A stretch of DNA of 5,796 nucleotides. It comes from Planctomycetota bacterium. GTDB lineage: Bacteria; Planctomycetota; Brocadiia; SM23-32. The notes beneath the pieces are model-generated. The model was not told where the DNA came from. It did no database searches and worked only from the letters and a program-made list of their open reading frames with translations. The stretch is from the NCBI GenBank assembly GCA_018334735.1, contig JAGXLK010000191.1:1-5796 (forward strand). The letters are read 5' to 3'. Below, one piece after another: positions 1-5,379 of the stretch. Position 1 is the stretch's first letter; every line of letters starts with the position of its first letter. A program made the translations under genes and the position numbers.

Positions 1-833
1 GGACGGAACTGAATAGAATCATCGTAGGTAATGGAATCGTGTTCGTAAAAACGATAACCAACGATGCGTGGGGCCGGGCGCGCAAGGCCCTGATCGTCGT
101 GCGTATAAAAAGGTAGCCCCTCGTAGAGATGCGAATCGACGGGATGGATATTGCCACCGTATCCAGCTCCAAAACAGTCTTCGCCGCCGATACCGCGTAT
201 GTAAGCGGGGTGTTTACCTTCGCCATCAATATAGATGTTGTCTCCGCCTCCGTGGCTCCAGCGGTCGGTATCGTCGAGCAACCGAACGCCATAGACGAAT
301 CCCAGGAGTCGGCCCGGTCCGTCGGCGTCGAGAATCAGAAAATCTCGCCCATAGGACTCTGCGGGCATTTCGCGTCGCCACCGCGCGCAGAACCGGCGTT
401 CTTCTGGCATGGTCTGATCGGGAAATCGGTGCCAGTTTACCTGGAGGTAGGCCGCGGTCCCGCCGGGACCAGCTTCGATCTCGACCTTCGCGGAGCGCGC
501 GAATGGCATGGGAAAATAACAGTTATAGCCGTTCCACGCTTTGACCGATAGGTATTTGCTATCGATATCGTAATAACCCTCCCCGTGCATGACCCCGAAA
601 AAATCTCCCGCCGGGGCCTCGATATGCGGCGTTTCTTGACCATCGAAATAAACGCGCAGGATGGCTTTTCGCCCCGGGGCCTCCGTGTGATGAGGGTGGT
701 CAAGGACAAGAAATATATGCCGGATACAACCTGGACCTTCCAGTTGAGCCAATGTCTTTGATGCACCACCTTCAATGTGGGTTACTTTGCTCACGCGATC
801 CGGCACATGATTTCTGGGTAAATTGAGATCCAT
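1..833 (-). CDS. DUF2961-family protein (GH172-type glycoside hydrolase fold), 3' end missing
   Basis: An open minus-strand frame of 277 codons starts at the ATG at 833-831 and leaves the window without a stop. An in-frame TGA (845-843) lies just upstream, so this is the earliest possible start. A GAAGGGG ribosome site (844-838) sits 4 bases before it. The DUF2961 landmarks appear in order: GPGCIRHIF (33-41), a DGQETP...GDFFG block (64-80), NGYNCYFPMPF (101-111), WSHGGGDNIYIDGE (192-205), GIGGEDCFG (214-222) and YRFYEHDSI (260-268). Family members characterised as GH172 hydrolyse alpha-D-fructofuranosyl or alpha-D-arabinofuranosyl linkages. E218 in GGED matches a conserved catalytic-region glutamate. 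The usual GEGD motif reads GGGD here, so its glutamate is absent. There is no signal peptide or membrane segment, which suggests a cytoplasmic protein. Family assignment is firm, but the substrate is unknown. It diverges from the GH29 gene. Confidence 0.9.
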   Translation of the reverse strand, partial: MDLNLPRNHVPDRVSKVTHIEGGASKTLAQLEGPGCIRHIFLVLDHPHHTEAPGRKAILRVYFDGQETPHIEAPAGDFFGVMHGEGYYDIDSKYLSVKAWNGYNCYFPMPFARSAKVEIEAGPGGTAAYLQVNWHRFPDQTMPEERRFCARWRREMPAESYGRDFLILDADGPGRLLGFVYGVRLLDDTDRWSHGGGDNIYIDGEGKHPAYIRGIGGEDCFGAGYGGNIHPVDSHLYEGLPFYTHDDQGLARPAPRIVGYRFYEHDSITYDDSIQFR

Positions 834-916
834 AATTCCCCTTCAGGAAGATACCGGAGATAGCATTCTCTGGTAGGAAAGAAGATAATAATGGAGGTCT
901 GCTCATCAGTTTGCAG

Positions 917-945
917 ATATTAGTTCTATTGAAGGCAAGAATCAA
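917..945 (-). promoter_or_regulatory. Candidate sigma70-type promoter for the DUF2961 gene
   Basis: Read on the minus strand, a -35-like TTGATT (945-940) is followed by exactly 17 bases and a -10-like TAATAT (922-917). Each hexamer matches the consensus at four of six positions. It lies in the most AT-rich part of the divergent gap and would give a leader of roughly 75 bases before the ATG at 833. This is a pattern match only. Confidence 0.4.
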
Positions 946-991
946 GTTTTCTAGTTCGTTTTACACGGTAGAATTTTCAGCTTTGCGGCCA

Positions 992-1100
992 AAACGACGA
1001 GGTAGCTGGGGCACTGCGTATCTTGCGAGGATCTGAAACCGGCTAACCTATCATTGAAAGGGTTCTGCCATTGATAGACGACCGGGTCATCTCGTCGTTT
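992..1100. repeat. Widely spaced perfect 10-base inverted repeat in the divergent gap
   Basis: AAACGACGAG at 992-1001 is the exact reverse complement of CTCGTCGTTT at 1091-1100, with 89 bases between the arms. It does not extend further. The arms lie between the candidate DUF2961 promoter and the GH29 start, and they enclose a second, smaller dyad. They could be two operator sites for one regulator bound with looping. A chance match of this size in a gap this long cannot be excluded. Confidence 0.4.
1048..1077. repeat. Imperfect dyad and direct repeat (CTATCATTG / CATTGATAG)
   Basis: CTATCATTG (1048-1056) pairs with CATTGATAG (1069-1077) at eight of nine positions across a 12-base spacer. 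The same segment also reads as a direct repeat, CATTGAAAG (1052-1060) and CATTGATAG (1069-1077), 17 bases apart. The dyad lies between the arms of the larger inverted repeat. A regulator site is possible. No T-run follows, so it is not a terminator. Confidence 0.35.
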
Positions 1101-1131
1101 GATCGCTGGACGGGAAATTCTTTGTTGTGCC

Positions 1132-1163
1132 CGGTCGGCTTGCAGAGGCGACCGCTTGGCGGT
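1132..1163 (+). promoter_or_regulatory. Two overlapping, mutually exclusive hairpins upstream of the GH29 gene
   Basis: CGGTCG (1132-1137) pairs with CGACCG (1149-1154). The overlapping segment ACCGC (1151-1155) pairs instead with GCGGT (1159-1163) across a three-base loop. Both stems are perfect but cannot form together because they share 1151-1154. The element ends 54 bases before the GH29 ATG. It could be a leader structure or a palindromic operator (ACCGC-TTG-GCGGT). I found no convincing -35/-10 pair for the GH29 gene in 834-1217, so whether the element is transcribed is unknown. Confidence 0.3.
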
Positions 1164-1217
1164 AATTTGGGCTGGCGTGAACGAAATTAGAAATGTCTAT
1201 TGTGAAGGAGACCTGCC

Positions 1218-2468
1218 ATGTCCGACGAGGAACGCACGCGATGGTTTGAGGACGCCCGGTTCGGGATGTTTATGCACTGGGGATTGTACACGCTGCTGGG
1301 GCGTAACGAATGGGCATTCAATATGGAATGGTATACCGTTGACGAGTATGCCGAGCTTCTCGATGATTTCAATCCGACAGAATACGATCCCCGCCGCTGG
1401 GCCGAAGTGGCAAGGCTCGGCGGAATGAAATACATGGTGCTGACCTCGCGGCATCACGATGGGTTCTGCCTGTTCGACAGCGACGTGAGCGATTTCACAG
1501 CCGCGGAGGCTGCGATCGGGCGCGACCTTTTCGCGGAATACGCTGAAGCGTGCCGGGAAGCTGGTCTCAAGGTGGGTGTCTATTACTCGCTGGTCGATTG
1601 GCGTTTCAAGGGCGCCTGGGATGCCCAAAAGTATCCGGAATCGGCGAAAGCGATGGTCCAGCAGGCACACGACCAGGTGCGAGAAATTCTGTCGAATTAT
1701 GGCAATATCGATTTGCTCTGGTACGACGGAGGCAGCTCGCCGGAAGGGATTTCAACGGCGGAATTCTGGCGGTCCGAAGAATTGAACGCGATGGCCCGTG
1801 AACTTCAGCCCCACCTGATAATCAACAACCGTTCGGGACTTCCTGAAGATTTCGGGACGCCCGAAAGGAAAATCGAACCGGTCAAGGATCGAATGTGGGA
1901 GAGTTGTATGACCATCGATCCGTTGAGCTGGAGTCATGTGCCGTTCAGCCCGGCCCGCCAGACGATCGGTCAGATCGTGCATGATCTTGTCAGTTGCGCG
2001 GCCGGCGGGGGGAACTTGCTTTTGAATACAGGTCCGCGGCCGGATGGAACTCTCCACCCGCCCGAAGCAGAGAAAATTCTTGCTGCCGGCCGATGGTTGA
2101 AACGCCATTCCGAAGCGATCTACGGCTCACGACCGAGCAACCTGAACGATGCTCGGTTCGGTCCGGCCGGACCGATTGGAACGTGGGTTGGGTCCGATGA
2201 TCCCACAGTGCACTATCATGCCACGCGGGGTTGGTGTGGAAGCGAATATTATATGCCGCGTCTGGAGGGAGAAATCGAATCGGTTAGCTGTCTGACAACC
2301 GGTAAGGATGTGGAGTTTGAGCGTGGGAAATACGGCCGGGTAACTCTTAAAAACCTGCTCAATGTTCCTCCCGATCCCTATTCGGTTATTTTCCGGTTTG
2401 ATTTTTCCGAGGAACCTGATGTGATGGATATGCCCCCGAAAGCGCAGTTCATTGAGAGCAAAATGTAG
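1218..2468 (+). CDS. GH29 alpha-L-fucosidase family protein
   Basis: A complete 416-residue gene. AAGGAG (1205-1210) lies 7 bases before the ATG. GH29 enzymes remove alpha-L-fucose by a retaining mechanism. The active-site set of the Thermotoga maritima enzyme can be followed through the barrel: H20 in MHWG, E37-W38 in MEWY, H79-H80 in SRHHDGF, Y123 in VGVYYS, W168 and D170 in LLWYDGG (D170 is the expected nucleophile) and R205 in NNR. E216 in TPE is the best candidate for acid/base. WESC (227-230) and GGNLLLNTGPRPDG (264-277) close the catalytic domain. Residues from about 310 to 416 form a short C-terminal beta domain. The usual WGY after the WE motif reads WSH here, which may alter specificity. 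There is no signal peptide, so it should act in the cytoplasm on imported fucosides or related sugars. Confidence 0.93.
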   Translation: MSDEERTRWFEDARFGMFMHWGLYTLLGRNEWAFNMEWYTVDEYAELLDDFNPTEYDPRRWAEVARLGGMKYMVLTSRHHDGFCLFDSDVSDFTAAEAAIGRDLFAEYAEACREAGLKVGVYYSLVDWRFKGAWDAQKYPESAKAMVQQAHDQVREILSNYGNIDLLWYDGGSSPEGISTAEFWRSEELNAMARELQPHLIINNRSGLPEDFGTPERKIEPVKDRMWESCMTIDPLSWSHVPFSPARQTIGQIVHDLVSCAAGGGNLLLNTGPRPDGTLHPPEAEKILAAGRWLKRHSEAIYGSRPSNLNDARFGPAGPIGTWVGSDDPTVHYHATRGWCGSEYYMPRLEGEIESVSCLTTGKDVEFERGKYGRVTLKNLLNVPPDPYSVIFRFDFSEEPDVMDMPPKAQFIESKM

Positions 2469-2488
2469 ACTACGCGCACCCGTCACGT

Positions 2489-2638
2489 ATGATCCGGGCG
2501 CGACGGTCCTATGACTGTGGTCTTGTATACCACTGCCGCGCGATTGATCTGAACCGGGACGGATTGGACGAGGTGGCGGTTATAACTCGCGACGATCTTT
2601 GGGTTTTTGGGAGCCCTGAGGCAGAGGCCATCGGCTGA
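2489..2638 (+). pseudogene. Remnant of an FG-GAP/VCBS-type repeat protein (C-terminal tail)
   Basis: A 49-codon frame runs from an ATG at 2489 to a TGA at 2636-2638. Its core reads CRAIDLNRDGLDEVAV followed by DDLWVFG. The D-x-N-x-D-G-x-D-E pattern is the calcium-binding loop typical of FG-GAP/VCBS beta-propeller repeats, followed by the usual hydrophobic strand. A single repeat cannot fold as a propeller, the frame stays open upstream past the ATG, and I see no good ribosome site. It therefore looks like the end of a larger protein, often secreted and carbohydrate-related, whose 5' part was lost next to the GH29 gene. It could instead be a chance small frame. Confidence 0.45.
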
Positions 2639-2743
2639 ACAATTGAGGGGCCTATTAGCCCTATAAGTCCTACAATGCGTATAGGCTGGTTTCAGCTGTC
2701 CGATTGTCAGGCACATCAAAGCGGATACCAGAAGCACTTTGAT
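2639..2743. repeat. Small inverted repeats in the gap before the DeoR gene
   Basis: Three short dyads are visible. GCCTAT (2650-2655) pairs with ATAGGC (2681-2686). The same right arm, extended to TATAGGCT (2680-2687), can pair instead with AGCCCTATA (2657-2665) with one bulged base. ATCAAAG (2715-2721) pairs perfectly with CTTTGAT (2737-2743) across 15 bases. None is followed by a proper T-run, so none is called a terminator. They may be regulator sites or background. No protein-coding frame in this stretch is convincing. Confidence 0.25.
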
Positions 2744-2750
2744 TTTCCAC

Positions 2751-2778
2751 TTGCTATTCTGCGGGAAGAATGTACACT
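2751..2778 (+). promoter_or_regulatory. Candidate promoter for the DeoR-aminotransferase operon
   Basis: TTGCTA (2751-2756), a 16-base spacer and TACACT (2773-2778) form a sigma70-like pair, each hexamer matching four of six consensus positions. Transcription would start around 2785, at the edge of the paired ATCGAACA sites, which is a classic place for a repressor to block. It is supported by sequence pattern and position only. Confidence 0.35.
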
Positions 2779-2787
2779 ACAGACACG

Positions 2788-2805
2788 ATCGAACACAATC
2801 GAACA
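2788..2805. promoter_or_regulatory. Probable DeoR operator: two direct ATCGAACA half-sites 10 bases apart
   Basis: ATCGAACA occurs at 2788-2795 and again at 2798-2805, a spacing of one helical turn. On the other strand each reads TGTTCGAT. That is the half-site of the E. coli GlpR operator (TGTTCG...CGAACA) from the same DeoR family, although GlpR sites are inverted and these are tandem. Direct-repeat operators are known for other DeoR members. The site overlaps the expected transcription start and lies 29 bases before the DeoR start codon, so autorepression is the natural reading. Confidence 0.5.
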
Positions 2806-2834
2806 TTTTCTCGGTGTAAACTGGAGTCAGGTGT

Positions 2835-3602
2835 GTGGCGATGACGGCGGCCAGGCGGAAACAACGAATACTCGAAATGACCGGACAGGGGCAGGAGTGC
2901 AGTGTCCATGAACTGGCCGATCAGTTTGATGTGAGCGAGATGACAGTCCGGCGAGACCTGGCGGATCTGGCCGATCAAGGACGGATCGTCCGCACGCACG
3001 GAGGGGCGGCTCCAGCCAGTGGTGTAATGTTCGAATTTCGGTTTCTGAACCGGGTTCATGAAAACCGATCCGAAAAAGACGAAATAGCCCGCGTCGCCGG
3101 CGAAATGGTAAACGATGGAGATACGGTGATTCTTGATTCCGGCACCACTACTCTGATCCTGTCGGAAACTCTGAGAGCAAAGAAAAACCTCAGCATCGTC
3201 ACCACTTCACTGCCGGTCGCCTCCAAGCTCCAGTACTGTGACAATATAGACGTCGTGCTGCTCGGGGGACGCCTGCGCCATGACGTGCCCGATCTGATGG
3301 GCGCTCTGACACTTCGCAATCTGCAGGAAGTCCGCGCGGATACGGCGTTTATCGGAGCGGATGCCATCGACGAAGATGGTGTGGTGTATAACAAATCGAT
3401 TGAACTCGCACATCTCTTACAAACGATGTCCGAAGCGGCAGAACAGGTGTATATTGTTGCCGATAGTTCGAAACTGCACGGAACCGCGCTCGCTAAAATT
3501 GGAACCTTGACGGAATGGTCAGGACTGATTACAGATAATTCAGCGAGCGAGAAAATGCTCCAGAGACTGCGCAAAAACGGCGTTGATCTTTTTCTGGAAT
3601 AG
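2835..3602 (+). CDS. DeoR-family transcriptional repressor
   Basis: A complete 255-residue gene of normal family length. I chose the GTG at 2835 because GGAG (2823-2826) lies 8 bases upstream. The ATG two codons later (2841) would leave 14 bases. The N-terminal winged helix-turn-helix carries the DeoR signature, with VHELADQFDVSEMTVRRDL at 24-42 and THGGA at 54-58. The C-terminal sensor domain shows DSGTTTL (101-107), LLGG (142-145), AFIGADAID (171-179) and ADSSK (209-213). These resemble the ribose-phosphate-isomerase-like pocket that binds phosphorylated sugars. DeoR repressors usually control an adjacent sugar operon and release DNA on binding a sugar phosphate. The aminotransferase gene begins 22 bases downstream, and paired half-sites lie just upstream, so it probably controls itself and the operon. 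The effector cannot be read from sequence. Confidence 0.93.
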   Translation: MAMTAARRKQRILEMTGQGQECSVHELADQFDVSEMTVRRDLADLADQGRIVRTHGGAAPASGVMFEFRFLNRVHENRSEKDEIARVAGEMVNDGDTVILDSGTTTLILSETLRAKKNLSIVTTSLPVASKLQYCDNIDVVLLGGRLRHDVPDLMGALTLRNLQEVRADTAFIGADAIDEDGVVYNKSIELAHLLQTMSEAAEQVYIVADSSKLHGTALAKIGTLTEWSGLITDNSASEKMLQRLRKNGVDLFLE

Positions 3603-3624
3603 TACACTCTGAGGAGAAAACAGG

Positions 3625-4986
3625 ATGTCTGACGAAAGTAGCTGGGGTCATGTTGACCTGACGGAAGTGCCGAACATAAAAGTGGAGCCGCCGGGACCGA
3701 AATCGAAAGAGTGGGGCGACAGATGCACGAAGTACTTCAAAGGCCTGAGCAGTCAGGTCAAGCTCTTCCCTGTGACATTTGAATCCGGCCAAGGTTGCGT
3801 GCTTGAGGACATTGACGGCAATCGATACATCGATTTTTCCTCGGGGATCTACGTGACAACTCTCGGACACTGTCATCCGAAGGTAACGGAAGCGTTGCAG
3901 AAAGCAGCCGGGAATCTGCAGAATTGTCACGATTTCCCCACGCGACAGAAAACGTATCTGGTGGAGAAACTGGCCGACGTCCTGCCGGGGGATCTGGCCG
4001 GGTTTCAATTCTACGACAGCGGCACCACGGCCGTTGAGGCCGGAGAACGGGTGATGCGGGCGGCCTCGGGACAACATGAGCTGATCTCGTGTTTCTACGA
4101 CTTTCACGGAAAAACATACGGGGGAGTTTCCCTCGGGCAGATTCGTTCTTCGGTGTATGGCCCGACGCGCGCACCCGGCTTCCACATGGTACCGCGGCCG
4201 AATCCTTACCGGCCCCACTGGACAAAACCGGATGGGTCAATCGATACTGATCGCTATATTGAATTCTACGCGGAGTATCTGGATCGAGGCACGGCGCATC
4301 AGGTGGCCGGGTTTGTGCTCGAACCAATCCAGGGGTGGGGAGGGTCGGTCATGCCCCCGGATGACTTCTTCCCGAAGCTCAAAAAATTGTGCGATGATGA
4401 AGGTATACTTCTCATGACGGACGAAGTGCTGACCGGTTGGGGACGGACGGGGAAGTGGCTCTGTACCGAACACTGGGACGTCGTGCCGGATGTTGTTTCG
4501 ATCGGAAAAGGTTTTGGGAACGGGTTCCCCGTTACCTGCGTTGCGGTAAGGGAGAAACACAAGGAATCATTCGAAGACATATCGGCATCGAGCAGTTACG
4601 GAGGCAATCCGATGGCGTGCGCGACAGCGCTGGCCTGTATCGAAGTCATCGAAGAGGAAAATCTCCTCGAACGGTCACAGCACCTGGGCGAGCTGGCGCA
4701 GGAACGGATGGAGAAGATGAAAAAGGAACATTCAATCGTCGGCGATGTGCGCGCGAAAGGTTGCCTGATGGGCATTGAGCTCGTCCGGGATACTGAAACC
4801 AAAGAACCTTTCGATGAAGCCGGCAAATTCGTCTATCAGACTGCGTTCCGCAAAGGACTTGCCTGGATTCCGGCCGGTCATATCCTGCGAATGAGCCCGC
4901 CGATCGTAATGGAAGATGACGCGTTGCTGCGCGGGCTGGATATCATCGACGAATCGATCGGCGAAGCGGAGAAAGAGCTCACGTAA
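3625..4986 (+). CDS. Class III PLP-dependent aminotransferase
   Basis: A complete 453-residue gene with GAGGAG (3611-3616) placed 8 bases before the ATG. Landmarks of the class III (4-aminobutyrate/ornithine/acetylornithine) group appear in order: DSGTTAVEAGERVMRA (131-146) for the PLP phosphate, F160-H161-G162 in FHGKTYGG for ring stacking, EPIQGWGG (233-240), TDEVLTGWGRTGK (265-277) with D266 for the pyridine nitrogen, and SIGKGFGNGFP (292-302) with K295 as the Schiff-base lysine. SSYGGNPMACA (323-333) and a C-terminal small domain follow. The enzyme moves an amino group between an amine and a 2-oxo acid in the cytoplasm. The substrate is not decidable: GABA, ornithine, beta-alanine, dialkylglycine and amino-sugar enzymes share these motifs. 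Co-transcription with DeoR and a sugar-isomerase-like cupin hints at a sugar-derived substrate. An extra segment of about 40 residues precedes the catalytic core. Confidence 0.93.
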   Translation: MSDESSWGHVDLTEVPNIKVEPPGPKSKEWGDRCTKYFKGLSSQVKLFPVTFESGQGCVLEDIDGNRYIDFSSGIYVTTLGHCHPKVTEALQKAAGNLQNCHDFPTRQKTYLVEKLADVLPGDLAGFQFYDSGTTAVEAGERVMRAASGQHELISCFYDFHGKTYGGVSLGQIRSSVYGPTRAPGFHMVPRPNPYRPHWTKPDGSIDTDRYIEFYAEYLDRGTAHQVAGFVLEPIQGWGGSVMPPDDFFPKLKKLCDDEGILLMTDEVLTGWGRTGKWLCTEHWDVVPDVVSIGKGFGNGFPVTCVAVREKHKESFEDISASSSYGGNPMACATALACIEVIEEENLLERSQHLGELAQERMEKMKKEHSIVGDVRAKGCLMGIELVRDTETKEPFDEAGKFVYQTAFRKGLAWIPAGHILRMSPPIVMEDDALLRGLDIIDESIGEAEKELT

Positions 4987-5019
4987 AGCGTTTGCGTTTC
5001 TGCCCATTGAGAATCATTC

Positions 5020-5367
5020 ATGGAGGGAACACATTTGGTCGAGGGATACCGCGAAGATTTTCTGCGGATGGCTCGGAAGCTGTTACACGCCATCCGGTCA
5101 AAACCCGCGAAGACCTTGAGATATTCCTGCGTATCCTGGAGCGGAGCGAGCTGCATCCGGCAAATATCGAAGAATATCCCGGGCGTCTGGATCTCTGGGC
5201 TAAATACGATGGGATTCCAGCTCTTGGAATGCCGCGGAGTCCTCTGTCAGTAGTCTGTCCCCAAATCGGAGGGGTTTCACCCACGCTGAAGCGAAATTCC
5301 GGTGGAATTGCAAAAGTTGTTGCATGATGTACAAAAACAACACTATCTGAAACGCAGGGTTCGGTGA
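5020..5367 (+). pseudogene. Broken uroporphyrinogen-decarboxylase-like gene
   Basis: The stretch between the aminotransferase and the cupin shows coding-like pieces in alternating frames. GGAGGG (5022-5027) precedes a TTG at 5035 by 7 bases, opening a frame that reads VEGYREDFLRMAR, like the start of UroD-superfamily (COG0407) proteins. From about 5070 the frame changes and reads HPVKTREDLEIFLRILE, then a GIPALGMPRSPLSVV segment (about 5210-5255), both typical of the middle of that family. From about 5290 the first frame returns with IPVELQKLLHDVQKQ and ends at a TGA (5365-5367) next to the cupin ATG at 5368. Family members are about 350 residues long. Here only about 110 codons survive, so deletions and frameshifts are needed. 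Intact relatives are cobalamin-dependent methyltransferase-like or decarboxylase-like enzymes. The family call is from memory of motifs. Sequencing error cannot explain the missing length. Confidence 0.5.
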
Positions 5368-5379
5368 ATGGAGCCGGCA

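Larger units (their letters stand above)
834..1217. other. Divergent intergenic region without a gene
   Basis: The 384 bases between the two divergent starts hold no frame that looks coding on either strand. They are richer in A and T than the flanking genes, mainly at 850-980. The region contains a candidate minus-strand promoter, a spaced 10-base inverted repeat, a smaller dyad and a pair of overlapping hairpins, all described separately. I see no tRNA, terminator with a T-run, or known riboswitch. Confidence 0.7.

Noticed and set aside
68..551. Plus-strand open frames at the left edge
   Set aside because: They are antisense to the minus-strand DUF2961 gene, whose conserved motifs run continuously through this stretch. 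The plus-strand translations are arginine-rich and featureless.
1099..1428. Plus-strand open frame overlapping the GH29 start
   Set aside because: It overlaps the motif-rich GH29 frame by more than 200 bases, and its own translation shows no family features. AAGGAG fits the ATG at 1218.
2645..2662. GGGC-CTATTA-GCCC hairpin as a terminator after the gene remnant
   Set aside because: The stem has only four or five pairs and is followed by TATAAG rather than a T-run.
3529..4218. Long open frame on the minus strand across the DeoR end and the aminotransferase start
   Set aside because: It lies antisense to two well-supported genes, its translation is rich in arginine with no recognisable motif, and it has no ribosome site. 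It is a by-product of the codon use of the plus-strand genes.
4992..5327. Uninterrupted 111-codon frame from a TTG after the aminotransferase as an intact small gene
   Set aside because: Only its middle (about 5070-5255) looks coding. Its ends are unlike any family, there is no ribosome site at the TTG, and coding-like text continues in another frame on both sides. It fits better as part of a broken UroD-like gene.
5316..5341. GTTGTT...AACAAC hairpin before the cupin gene as a terminator
   Set aside because: The stem is only six AU-rich pairs with a 14-base loop and no T-run. It lies inside coding-like remnant sequence, where termination would cut off the cupin gene.
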